Assembly: GCA_945870465.1 (NCBI GenBank)
Contig: CAMBSS010000093.1
Span: 1 to 17,059, forward strand
Reading direction: 5' to 3'
DNA: 17,059 nucleotides
Source of the DNA: Bordetella parapertussis
Lineage (GTDB): Bacteria; Pseudomonadota; Gammaproteobacteria; Burkholderiales; SG8-41
This document shows positions 1 to 7,472 of this stretch, piece by piece. The first letter of the stretch is position 1. Each line of letters opens with the position of its first letter. A model generated the notes under the pieces. The model was given only the letters and a program-made list of their open reading frames with translations, searched no databases and was not told the DNA's origin. The position numbers and the translations under genes were made by a program.

Positions 1-362
1 TTCATCGCGGAGACCAGCAGCCCCTGTGCATTGTCGGGCGCTATCTTGTCGCCGGGTGAAATCTGGTTGCAGTTGAAGCGGCACAGGCGCTTGCACTTCT
101 GCACCAGCATGCGGTTGGCCCACGGCGAAAAGTTCGCCGGCGAAACTGCTATGTACTCGGGCTTCTGCAGCACGGCGAGGCTCTCGATATCGTAGATGGC
201 GAGCGAGATTTTCGGGTTCTCTGCGCCTATCCAGCGCACGGCGTTGATAAAGCCCTTGATGCGCAGGCGCTCCGGGATGTGCTCGGTATCGTACCAGTCG
301 TCGAATTCGTCCTGGGCGGCTCCCGAGTAATCGAAGCCGCCGCCTAAGAGTGACAAGCCCAT
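1..362 (-). CDS. EthD/DUF4286-like small protein (partial, C-terminus beyond window)
   Basis: The frame is open from an ATG at 362 to the left edge, giving 120 codons with the C-terminus missing. The product begins MGLSLLGGGFDYSG and carries EFDDWYDTEHIPERL at about residues 19-33, followed by GFINAVRW. This WYDTEHIPER pattern is typical of dimeric alpha/beta-barrel (ferredoxin-fold, EthD/DUF4286-like) proteins found in catabolic operons, where they are often unassigned small enzymes or accessory proteins. Three cysteines cluster near residues 86-95 (CKRLCRFNC). The ATG lies one base after the stop of the upstream binding-protein gene, so it is the last visible gene of a four-gene minus-strand operon. 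Specific function is not known; the fold assignment is by motif only. Confidence 0.7.
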   Translation of the reverse strand, partial: MGLSLLGGGFDYSGAAQDEFDDWYDTEHIPERLRIKGFINAVRWIGAENPKISLAIYDIESLAVLQKPEYIAVSPANFSPWANRMLVQKCKRLCRFNCNQISPGDKIAPDNAQGLLVSAM

Positions 363-363
363 T

Positions 364-1389
364 TCAGCTTCCGGGCTGGTCGTGGATTTCGGGGAAGTAC
401 AAGTCCTTCCACGAGGCGGCGCGGGTCTTGATGTAGCCCGCGTCGAACATGAAGTCGGCGTATTTCATGACATTTTTCGGCGTTGTCGTGAACACGATGT
501 TGACGTCTTCAAGCTGCTTAAGGATGTCGGCCACCGTGCTTTTCTTGTCGCCCGACACGTCGAGGTAGATCTGCGCCGCCCATTTCTTATCCTTGTTGAT
601 GAGCGCCACCGCATCGGTGAACGCCGCGAGCGCCGCCTTGTAGGTGCGCGGGTTCGCGTTGCGGAATTTGCTGCTCGAGAAAATATTGGAGAACGTGGTC
701 GGCCCGCCGAGGATGTCGTCCGAATTGAGCACGCGGCTGATGCCGGGTTGCTCCAGCTCCAGGTATTGCACCGGCGGCGAAGTCAGGTGCAGCGTGACTT
801 CCTTTTTCGAGAACAGTGCCGCCATGCCGTCGAAATGCGACATCGCGACTGTCTGCGCCGTGAATTTGTCGAATTGGTCCTTGCCAAGCGCCTGCGCCGT
901 TGCAATCTGCAGCACCATCGCCTGATTGGAGGTCTTGATGCCGGGCACCGCGATGCGGTCTTCGGGCCCGATGTCGCGCACGCTCTTGATGTTGGGCTTG
1001 TTGGTGTTGAGCCACATCGGCGAAGTGATCATCGCCGCCATGCCCTTGATCTCGTTATCAGTGCCCTTGGTGCGCGCCCAGATGAGGATGATGGAAGTGG
1101 GGCCGTTGGTGCCGATGTCGATACGCCCGGCCAGCATGGCATCGTTCATGACTGCCGGGCCGACGGTCGTCGCGTAGACGCCCTTGACGTCGCCGAGCCC
1201 GGCGGCGCGGGTGTGTTTCTCGATCAGCTTCTGGTGCTCCATCACCATGATGGGCAGGAAGCCCAACCCGATCTGCTTGACGATGCGCACTTCGTTGGTC
1301 TCGGCCGCCGTTGCGTGCGGCAGCATTGCGACAAACGACCATAGAACTGCGGCGAGCACGCTGAGCGCGTTTCTATGATTTTTCATCAT
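364..1389 (-). CDS. NitT/TauT-type ABC transporter substrate-binding protein
   Basis: About 341 residues, the normal size for this family. The N-terminus is a signal peptide: MKNHR, then a hydrophobic stretch and ATAAE as a likely cleavage region near residue 30. The mature part has family-like segments: an early VKQIGLGFLPIMVMEHQKL segment, NDAMLAGRIDIGTNGP and VRDIGPEDRIAVPG, as in SsuA/ThiY/TauA-like proteins that bind a small anion or organic ligand in the periplasm and deliver it to an ABC permease. Two adjacent ATGs (1389 and 1386) overlap the TGA of the AtuA-family gene; the GAGG at 1391-1394 is better spaced for 1386. No permease or ATPase is present in the window; they may lie to the left. 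The ligand is unknown, but co-transcription with AtuA/DUF4387 suggests it is their substrate. Confidence 0.85.
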   Translation of the reverse strand: MMKNHRNALSVLAAVLWSFVAMLPHATAAETNEVRIVKQIGLGFLPIMVMEHQKLIEKHTRAAGLGDVKGVYATTVGPAVMNDAMLAGRIDIGTNGPTSIILIWARTKGTDNEIKGMAAMITSPMWLNTNKPNIKSVRDIGPEDRIAVPGIKTSNQAMVLQIATAQALGKDQFDKFTAQTVAMSHFDGMAALFSKKEVTLHLTSPPVQYLELEQPGISRVLNSDDILGGPTTFSNIFSSSKFRNANPRTYKAALAAFTDAVALINKDKKWAAQIYLDVSGDKKSTVADILKQLEDVNIVFTTTPKNVMKYADFMFDAGYIKTRAASWKDLYFPEIHDQPGS

Positions 1390-2792
1390 ACCTCTTCGAT
1401 ATGTAAAGGGAACAAGGGTTCCAGCGCCTCGACGTCCATCACGTGATAGACGTTGAAGCGAAAGGCGGTCGCCGCGGCGACTTCGGGCGGCGTGAACGGA
1501 AACGCGAGGTTGCCGGCGGTGGATAGCCGGCCCGGGAATCCGTGGTGCAGCAGGTATTGCTTGGTGACGGTGGCGACCGCGCGGGCTTCCTCGGCGGTGT
1601 CGGCGATGACTTCGCACATGAAAAAGATTTCGCGCGGCAGCGGGTCGGGCGGCGTCGCCCACGGGAAGACCGCGTCGATGCCGTACACGCGCCAGATGAT
1701 CTGGTACGGCTTGGCCGGGTTGGGCGGCGTCAGCTCGCGCACGGTTTTCTCGACGCCGGCGGTGATCGACTTCGCGTTCGCAATCACGCGCGGGTCGGCC
1801 GAGCCCGCCAGCAGTATCGCGCGCTCGCCGACGCGCATCGCGCCTTCTATCTTGACGGTGAACTGGTCGGCGGGCTCCCAGCGCGAGCCGGATACGCGCG
1901 TGCGGTGCTCATCGACGACTTCGTAGCGCGCTTCCCTGGTATGCAGCGTGCCCTCTGGTTCGCGCACCGCGTACGGGTCGGCCTGTTCATACAGGCTGTG
2001 CGCGGCAACCGAACTCGGCGATGCGTGGCGCGTCGGGTTCATGCTGTCGACGGTGAAGCTGTCGCCTTCGAGCGTGCCGATGATGGTGTCGCGCCCGCCG
2101 GGCGTGCAGCACAGAGAGCAGCATTCGATGATCTTCGACATGTGCAGCGTCGGACCGAGTGGATAGCCGAGCAGGGCAGGCACCGCGGCGAACACCGCGG
2201 AATCGCATGCGCGGCCGGCGATGATTACGTCGGCGCCGGCGTTGAGCGCGCGCTGGAATGCTTCCATGCCCATCTGCCCGACGAGGTAGGTCGCGTTGTC
2301 GACGTCGGCTTCGGTCAGTGCGCCGATTTCGCCGAGCGGCACTACTTTCTTTGCGCGGATCGCTTGTTTGACGACGTCGCGCGGCATGTCGGCCGAAATC
2401 GAAGCGAGCCGGAAATGCAGGCCGTCGCGGCGCGCGATTTCGCGCACCATGTCGAGTGTCGCGGCAAGATGCGGTGCCGCGCCCGCGCTGCCGGCGGTGC
2501 CGATCAACAGCGGAATGCCGAGCTTGCGCGCGCCGTTGATGCACTTGGCAAGGTCGACGCGCACCATGGTGTCGGACTGTGCCATCTTGCCGGCGCCGAG
2601 ATAGTAAGGACCGGGATCGATTGAGCCCATGTCGGCGCCGATCAGGTGCGGTTTGCGCGCGAGGCCCGCGTTGAATGCGGGGTCCGGGATGCCATAGCCG
2701 AGTTGCCCGGATGCGGCCATCACGCGCAGCGGTTTAAGTTTGCCGTCGCTGCCGACGACTTCCTGGCGCAGGCGTTCGATCGCGGTGCTCAT
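1386..2792 (-). CDS. AtuA family protein (DUF1446, acyclic terpene utilisation family)
   Basis: A full-length 468-residue member of the AtuA/DUF1446 family. Recognisable family blocks are ASGQLGYG (residues 27-34), IGADMGSIDPGPYYLGAG (51-68), GTAGSAG (98-104), AGRACDSAVFAA (192-203) and a cysteine-rich ECCSLCCTPGGRD (223-235). The family is named after the Pseudomonas citronellol/geraniol gene atuA, but the biochemical reaction is poorly defined and most members sit in unrelated catabolic clusters, so terpene use should not be assumed here. No signal peptide; cytoplasmic. The ATG at 2792 overlaps the TGA of the DUF4387 gene (ATGA), and its own stop overlaps the next gene, which implies translational coupling and a functional unit with DUF4387 and the binding protein. 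Confidence 0.88.
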   Translation of the reverse strand: MSTAIERLRQEVVGSDGKLKPLRVMAASGQLGYGIPDPAFNAGLARKPHLIGADMGSIDPGPYYLGAGKMAQSDTMVRVDLAKCINGARKLGIPLLIGTAGSAGAAPHLAATLDMVREIARRDGLHFRLASISADMPRDVVKQAIRAKKVVPLGEIGALTEADVDNATYLVGQMGMEAFQRALNAGADVIIAGRACDSAVFAAVPALLGYPLGPTLHMSKIIECCSLCCTPGGRDTIIGTLEGDSFTVDSMNPTRHASPSSVAAHSLYEQADPYAVREPEGTLHTREARYEVVDEHRTRVSGSRWEPADQFTVKIEGAMRVGERAILLAGSADPRVIANAKSITAGVEKTVRELTPPNPAKPYQIIWRVYGIDAVFPWATPPDPLPREIFFMCEVIADTAEEARAVATVTKQYLLHHGFPGRLSTAGNLAFPFTPPEVAAATAFRFNVYHVMDVEALEPLFPLHIEEV

Positions 2793-3109
2793 AGTTCTAT
2801 TCCCAGCATGGGCCCGTGCTGCTGCGCGCCGTAAACGTCGCTGTCGCCGGGATTACCCGAGACGATGCGGCGCGGCATCACAATCTTGATGGCGAGCGCG
2901 GGTGGATAAGGCAGGACCTCGACCTTGGCAACGGGCTGCGAGTACAGCTTGGCGATTGCGTCGGCGGTGAGGGATTTCGACGCGCACGCGGCTTTGAAGC
3001 CGGCTTCGTCGTTGAAAAGCAGGTCGAGCGTAAGCACGGTCGGGCCGGCGTTTTTGCTGCGGATGACTTTGGCGATGTCGACGAGTTTCACGGGGGCGGG
3101 TTCCAACAT
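2789..3109 (-). CDS. DUF4387 domain protein, AtuA partner
   Basis: A 106-residue protein that matches the usual length of DUF4387. Diagnostic parts are VIRSKNAGP (residues 14-22), followed by LTLDLLFND, and a C-terminal GDSDVYGAQQHGPML. DUF4387 proteins are nearly always encoded beside an AtuA/DUF1446 protein, or fused to one, and probably form a complex with it. The frame is open further upstream to 3286, but the conserved part begins just after the ATG at 3109, so that start was chosen; it has no clear Shine-Dalgarno sequence. It is the first gene of the minus-strand operon and diverges from the glutathione S-transferase gene across 133 bases. The molecular role is unknown. Confidence 0.83.
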   Translation of the reverse strand: MLEPAPVKLVDIAKVIRSKNAGPTVLTLDLLFNDEAGFKAACASKSLTADAIAKLYSQPVAKVEVLPYPPALAIKIVMPRRIVSGNPGDSDVYGAQQHGPMLGIEL

Positions 3110-3182
3110 GTGGAAAGTGGTTTCGAGCACAGGGGAAAAAGCGGTCGCGGAGCTTCTTTTTGCGGTCTCCGTTGCACGTATA

Positions 3183-3211
3183 TTACACGCGAAAAGCGCA
3201 TCGGCTAAACT
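3183..3211 (+). promoter_or_regulatory. possible promoter of the GST-like gene
   Basis: TTACAC (3183-3188) and TAAACT (3206-3211) are separated by exactly 17 bases, 32 bases before the GST start. The -10 box matches the sigma-70 consensus at 4 of 6 positions, the -35 box at only 2 of 6. It lies in the divergent gap between DUF4387 and the GST gene. Weak, inferred by eye. Confidence 0.25.
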
Positions 3212-3242
3212 ACCGGTTCGCAAAAATCCGGAGGAAGACATC

Positions 3243-3851
3243 ATGCTGCAACTGTACGGTTCCGTGAACTCGCGCGCGATGCGCAATATATGGATGCTAA
3301 ACGAGCTCGGCGTCAGCTACGGCCACAAGGACTGGCTGCCGCGCGCGCCCGAAACGAAGACGCCGGAATTCCGCGCGCTCAATGCCAATTCGCGCGTGCC
3401 GACCATAGACGACGACGGTTTTATTTTGTCAGAGTCGATGGCGATTAACATCTATCTTGCGAAAAAACACAAAAGTCCGCTCTATCCAGCCGACGCGAAG
3501 ACGGAAGCGCTGGTGCTGCAATGGAGCCTGTGGGAAACCGACCGCCTCGACCGCCAGGTCGTCGATTACCAGCGGCACAGTAGCCAGTTGCCCGCCGCCG
3601 AGCGCAAACCCGAGGTCGCTGAAAAAGCGTGGAATGAATGCGTGCCCGCTTTCGACGTGCTCGAAGACGCGCTCAAGAAATCCAAGTTCCTGCTCGGCGC
3701 GGAGTTCACGATGGCTGATCTGAACGTCGCTTCGGCGCTGTATCGCGCGCTCACCATAGACCTCGCGAAATGGCCGCATGTGCAGACCTGGCTCAAGACC
3801 TGCTGGGACCGGCCCGCAGGGAAGAAGGCAAGGGCGTTGCGGGAGAAGTAG
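3243..3851 (+). CDS. glutathione S-transferase family protein
   Basis: A 202-residue cytosolic GST of normal length. The thioredoxin-like N-terminal domain (about 1-80) has the start LYGSVNSRAMRNIWML with S10-R11 in the active-site loop, the cis-proline VP at 52-53 and the glutathione-binding ESMAI at 64-68. The helical C-terminal domain (about 88-202) has the family N-cap motif FTMADLNVAS (155-164). The likely role is glutathione conjugation to an electrophile or a glutathione-dependent lyase or isomerase step; the substrate is unknown. The ATG at 3243 has a good ribosome binding site (GGAGGAA, 3230-3236). The frame continues upstream to 2925 without family similarity, so longer starts were rejected. 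It is divergent from the AtuA operon and 78 bases ahead of a Bug gene, and could belong to either unit. Confidence 0.9.
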   Translation: MLQLYGSVNSRAMRNIWMLNELGVSYGHKDWLPRAPETKTPEFRALNANSRVPTIDDDGFILSESMAINIYLAKKHKSPLYPADAKTEALVLQWSLWETDRLDRQVVDYQRHSSQLPAAERKPEVAEKAWNECVPAFDVLEDALKKSKFLLGAEFTMADLNVASALYRALTIDLAKWPHVQTWLKTCWDRPAGKKARALREK

Positions 3852-3860
3852 ATTTAATGC

Positions 3861-3894
3861 CGTGAGGGCGTGATGACGCGAGAGCGTGAGGGCG
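3861..3894. repeat. 10-base direct repeat CGTGAGGGCG
   Basis: CGTGAGGGCG occurs at 3861-3870 and again at 3885-3894, flanking a GACGCG-rich stretch, in the gap between the GST and the first Bug gene. It is a small, possibly satellite-like repeat with no obvious function. Confidence 0.4.
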
Positions 3895-3929
3895 CATATG
3901 ACTGGCGCAGGATTTGTAAAGGAACGCGA

Positions 3930-4919
3930 GTGACTCGATGTCTGTTTAAAGGGATTGCCGTTGTTGGCCTGACGCTTGCGGCGGTGCTTGGCGCTGTGCA
4001 AACCGCGCTGGCGCAGGCGTGGGAGCCGCGCAAAACCGTCGAGATCGTCGTCGGCGCCGATCCCGGCGGCGCGCTCGATATCACGGCGCGGCTGCTGCAG
4101 AACATCTGGCGCGACAAGAAAATCCTCGACGGCATCGTCCTCAACAAACCCGGCGCTGGCAATGCCATCGCGTGGACTTACCTGAATCAGTTCCCGGGCG
4201 ACGCCAGTCATATCGCAATCGCCACGCCCAACCTGTTCACCAATCAACTGATGGGCATCAGTCCGCTGACGTACCGCGACGTGACGCCGCTTGCCGTCAT
4301 GCTCACCGAATACATCGTCGTCATCGTGCGCGCGGATTCGCCGTTGAAGTCGATGCGGGACGTTGCGGCACCGCTGCGCAAAGACCCGGGCGCGCTCAGC
4401 ATAGGCATGTCGCCGGGCCAGGGTAGCCCCGCATATACGGCGGCCGGCATCGCGCTGAAGGAAGCCGGCGTCGACGCGAAGAATATGCGGCTCGTCGTCT
4501 ACAAGGCCGCCAGCGCCGTCATCACGGCGTTATTGAGCAATGACATTGATCTGGCGTTTGTCGCCGCACCGAATGTGCCGCCATTGCTGGGCGCGGGGCG
4601 GATCCGGGCGATCGCGATTTCGTCGGGCAGCCGCGTCGGCGGCGAACTGGCAGGCGTGCCGACTTTCAGGGAGCAGGGCATAGACGCCGTTTACGAAAAC
4701 TGGCGCGGCCTGGTCGGCCCGAAAGATCTCAAGCCGGAGCAGATCGCGTACTGGGAGAATGTCATTCAGCAGGCGCTCAAGACCCCGGACTGGCAGAAAG
4801 CGCTTGAGAAAAACGGCTGGGGCGACCGCTATATGAGCAACGAGCAGAGCAAGCGATTCTTCGACGAGCAGTTCGCCAAGTACAAAGCCACGTATACCGA
4901 TCTCGGTATCGCCAAATAA
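3930..4919 (+). CDS. tripartite tricarboxylate transporter (TctC/Bug) substrate-binding protein 1
   Basis: A 329-residue periplasmic binding protein of the Bug/TctC family. A GTG start at 3930 is preferred: AAAGGA (3918-3923) is correctly spaced and the product then begins with a clean signal peptide (MTRCLFKG, hydrophobic core, ALAQA cleavage region). The ATG at 3870 would add 20 hydrophilic residues before it. Family signs in the mature protein are VEIVVGADPGGALDITARLL and NKPGAGNAIAW, the first-lobe loops that bind carboxylate ligands through water, and a C-terminal YKATYTDLGIAK. It is more divergent than the other three Bug proteins here: it lacks the usual YP.KPI start and the DGYT motif. 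It lies 37 bases upstream of the MmgE/PrpD gene, probably in one operon. No TctA/TctB membrane genes are nearby. Confidence 0.85.
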   Translation: MTRCLFKGIAVVGLTLAAVLGAVQTALAQAWEPRKTVEIVVGADPGGALDITARLLQNIWRDKKILDGIVLNKPGAGNAIAWTYLNQFPGDASHIAIATPNLFTNQLMGISPLTYRDVTPLAVMLTEYIVVIVRADSPLKSMRDVAAPLRKDPGALSIGMSPGQGSPAYTAAGIALKEAGVDAKNMRLVVYKAASAVITALLSNDIDLAFVAAPNVPPLLGAGRIRAIAISSGSRVGGELAGVPTFREQGIDAVYENWRGLVGPKDLKPEQIAYWENVIQQALKTPDWQKALEKNGWGDRYMSNEQSKRFFDEQFAKYKATYTDLGIAK

Positions 4920-4956
4920 CAAGCAGCATCGTGCAACCCACTAAACGGGAGCAGTC

Positions 4957-6363
4957 ATGACCATTGAATTGACCAAAGAGCTCGGCAAGTTTGTCGCCGG
5001 TGTGCGCTACGAAGACATCCCCGCTGAAGCGGTGTCGGCTATCAAATTGGTGATCGCCGATTGCATCGGCTGCGCCATCGCCGGCGGTAATGACCCGGCG
5101 CCGCAGTTGGTCAGAAAAATGCTCGCGCCCGCGGGTACGGAGGCCACGCTGCTGCTCGGCGAAGGCCGCGCGTCGGCGCTGGACGCGGCGTGGATCAACG
5201 GCACCGCTGCGCACGCGCTTGACTACGATGACGTCGCGCAGCGCGGCGGCCATCCGAGCGCGCCGCTGGTATCGGCCATACTCGCAGAGGCGGAAGCCCT
5301 CGGCGCATCGGGCCAGCAAATGGTCCTTGCCTACGCCGCCGGCTACGAAGTGTACGCTGACCTCGCGCGCCGCGACACGGTGCAGCAGCACGAGAAAGGC
5401 TGGCATCCGACCAGCATATTCGGCACGCTGGGTGCTGCGGCCGCGTGCGCTTCGTTGCGCGGGCTGGATGCAGAAAAAGCAACGATGGCCATTGCCGTCA
5501 GCGCATCCCAGTGTTCCGGCGTCGTCTCCAATTTCGGCACTATGACCAAGCCGTTGCACGCGGGGTTGGCGGCACGCGCCGGCGTCGCATCGGCGCGCCT
5601 CGCAGAACTGGGTTTCACCGGCGCGGCTGATGCGCTCGAACATGCGCCCGGCCTCCTCGAGGCGGTCTCGCCGTCCGGCGGCATGGACGTCGATTCGCCG
5701 GTGCGCGCCGGCAAAGAGTGGCAGATCCTTGGCAGCAACCGCATCGGCATCAAGCTGTATCCGATGTGCTACTGCGTGCACCGCACGCTCGACGGCATGC
5801 TCGACCTGCTGAAAAAAGACAAGCTCGATCCCACCGATGTCGAACAAGTCAGCATCAGCTACAGTCCGCGCAATGTCACGATCCTGCGCAACCATCAGCC
5901 GCAGACGGGCCTCGAAGCGAAGTTCAGCATAGAATTTGCGGTGGCGTCCGCGTTGATTGCCGGCCGCGCGGGGTTCTCCGAGCTCACCGATGAATTTGTG
6001 CGCAGGCCCGACGTGCAGGCGCTGATGAAGCGCGTCACCGCGACGGCCAATCCGGAACTCGATCCCAAGCGCTCCGGTTACGCGCTGTTCGACCAGGTCG
6101 TCATCGAGACCAGGGGCGGCGGGCGTTTCGACACCGGCGCCATCCGCAACGTACGCGGCGACCCCACTTTGCCGCTGGGGCCCGAGCAGCTGTGGGTCAA
6201 GTTCGAGGACTGCGTGCGGTTCGGCAATCCGCGCCTGCCGGCGCGCCAGCTGTTCGATGCGCTGATGAAGTTGGAGCAACTGCCGCAGGTGCGCGACCTT
6301 GCCGCATTGCTGTCGCGGCCGGCCGCGCTGCGCGATGTTAAGTCGCTAACCAAAGCGGGCTAG
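4957..6363 (+). CDS. MmgE/PrpD family protein
   Basis: A full-length 468-residue MmgE/PrpD member. Family blocks are DCIGCAIAG (35-43), NGTAAHALDYDD (81-92), HPSAPLVSAILAEAEA (99-114), GWHPTSIFGTLGAAAAC (148-164) and KPLHAGLAARAGVASA (198-213). PrpD is 2-methylcitrate dehydratase, and relatives such as CAD/Irg1 are cis-aconitate decarboxylases. The family handles small tricarboxylates, but many members are unassigned and this one is too divergent to be called PrpD. It is cytoplasmic. The ATG follows GGAG at 4948-4951. It sits between two Bug genes, so a carboxylate taken up by one of them is a reasonable substrate. A 500-residue antisense frame over this gene is a codon-bias shadow. Confidence 0.88.
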   Translation: MTIELTKELGKFVAGVRYEDIPAEAVSAIKLVIADCIGCAIAGGNDPAPQLVRKMLAPAGTEATLLLGEGRASALDAAWINGTAAHALDYDDVAQRGGHPSAPLVSAILAEAEALGASGQQMVLAYAAGYEVYADLARRDTVQQHEKGWHPTSIFGTLGAAAACASLRGLDAEKATMAIAVSASQCSGVVSNFGTMTKPLHAGLAARAGVASARLAELGFTGAADALEHAPGLLEAVSPSGGMDVDSPVRAGKEWQILGSNRIGIKLYPMCYCVHRTLDGMLDLLKKDKLDPTDVEQVSISYSPRNVTILRNHQPQTGLEAKFSIEFAVASALIAGRAGFSELTDEFVRRPDVQALMKRVTATANPELDPKRSGYALFDQVVIETRGGGRFDTGAIRNVRGDPTLPLGPEQLWVKFEDCVRFGNPRLPARQLFDALMKLEQLPQVRDLAALLSRPAALRDVKSLTKAG

Positions 6364-6373
6364 TCCGGTTGCT

Positions 6374-6420
6374 GCCCGGTTTCCGGGCATACTTGACGCG
6401 CCGGCGCACTGTACGCCGGC
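6374..6420 (+). other. two tandem hairpins in the PrpD-Bug2 gap
   Basis: GCCCGG (6374-6379), TTT, CCGGGC (6383-6388) forms a perfect 6-bp stem. GCCGGCG (6400-6406), seven bases, CGCCGGC (6414-6420) forms a perfect 7-bp stem. Neither is followed by a T run. They fall between the MmgE/PrpD stop and the AGGAGG site of the next gene, so they could be mRNA processing or stability elements, or a weak terminator. Confidence 0.45.
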
Positions 6421-6441
6421 CTGCATAGGAGGAGAAAACGC

Positions 6442-7427
6442 ATGAAATTGCCATCGCACTTCTGCGCGGCGCTTGTCATGGCTGCAGCCCTGACATTGCC
6501 GGCGCTGTTGTTCCAGCCGGCCGCGGCGCAGGCGCCGTATCCGTCCAAGCCGATCCGCTTCATCGTCGGCTTCGGCCCCGGCGCCACCAACGACCTCGTC
6601 GCACGCCTGCTTGGCCAAAAGCTGACTGATCAATTGGGCCAATCGGTGGTGGTTGAAACCGCGGCGGCGCGAACACCGCGATCGCGTCGGCGCAGTTCGT
6701 GCGCGCCGCGCCCGACGGCTACACGCTCATGCTCAATTCCCCCGGACATCTCACCAATCCGTCGCTGATGAAGCTCGAGTTCGACTCGGTCAACGATTTC
6801 GCGTTCATCACGCAGCTCGCCGAATCGGTGAACCTGCTGGTCGTGCATCCGTCGCTGCCGGCAAAAAGCGTGAAGGAACTGATCGCGATTTCGAAGCCGC
6901 GCCCCGGCCAGATCAACTACGCGTCTTCCGGCACTGGTACGACAGTGCATCTGTCGGCTGAGTTGTTCCAGTACATGGCTGGAATCAAATGGGTCCACAT
7001 TCCGTACAAGGGCGGCGGACTGGCCCTGCAGGAACTGATCGCCGGACAGACCTCGCTCAGCTTTCTCAATCTGCCGACGGTGATAAATATCGCCCGCGCC
7101 GGGAAACTCCGTGCGCTGGCCACCACGGGCGCCAGGCGCGCGGGCGCCGCGCCGGAGCTTCCCACCGTCGCCGAAAGCGGCGTGCCTGGCTTTGAAGTGA
7201 CGACCATGTACGGCATCTCGGCGCCGGCCAAAACGCCGCGCGTGCTCATCGACCGCCTGCATGCCGAGATCGTGCGCGCGCTGAATTCGCCCGACCTGCG
7301 CGGCAAGCTGATCGAAGCCGGCGCCGATCCGGTCGGCAATGCGCCCGAGGAATACACTGCGTTCATCAAGAGCGAAATCGCCAAGTGGGCGAAGGTGATC
7401 CAGGCGGCGGGCATCAAGGGCGAATGA
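6442..7427 (+). pseudogene. TctC/Bug substrate-binding protein 2, interrupted by a single-base frameshift
   Basis: The ATG at 6442 follows a strong AGGAGG. The first frame encodes a signal peptide ending near AAAQA and the Bug start [15 protein letters not shown], up to VVVET. It then runs into an unrelated arginine-rich tail that stops at 6768. The rest of the family continues in another frame from about 6660: [21 protein letters not shown], later VHIPYKGGGLALQELIAG, and a normal end at 7427. Adding one C between 6660 and 6661 restores a 328-residue Bug protein of normal length. The cause is either a real inactivating deletion or a sequencing or assembly error in a short C run. Everything else is intact, with no other stop, so the damage is recent or artificial. 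It lies between the MmgE/PrpD gene and the dehydrogenase gene. Confidence 0.88.
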
Positions 7428-7472
7428 AAAGTTTTTGCTGCGCCAGACTCACCAACATTAGGGAATAACCGC

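Noticed and set aside
382..1344. 320-codon open frame on the plus strand
   Set aside because: Antisense to the ABC binding protein, which has a signal peptide and family motifs.
1542..2624. 360-codon open frame on the plus strand
   Set aside because: Antisense to the AtuA-family gene; composition is that of a codon-bias shadow.
1386..2792. Terpene (citronellol/geraniol) degradation cluster
   Set aside because: Only the AtuA-family name points there; no geranyl-CoA carboxylase, acyl-CoA dehydrogenase or other atu genes are present.
3870..3929. Upstream ATG extending Bug protein 1 by 20 residues
   Set aside because: The extension is hydrophilic and would bury the signal peptide; the GTG at 3930 has the better ribosome site.
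4777..6279. 500-codon open frame on the minus strand
   Set aside because: It lies antisense to the MmgE/PrpD gene, is rich in Arg/Ala/Asp/His as expected for GC-biased complements, shows no family motif, and the plus-strand gene is clear.
4957..6363. Calling the MmgE/PrpD protein 2-methylcitrate dehydratase
   Set aside because: No prpB, prpC or acnD is present and the family is functionally broad; only the family name is supported.
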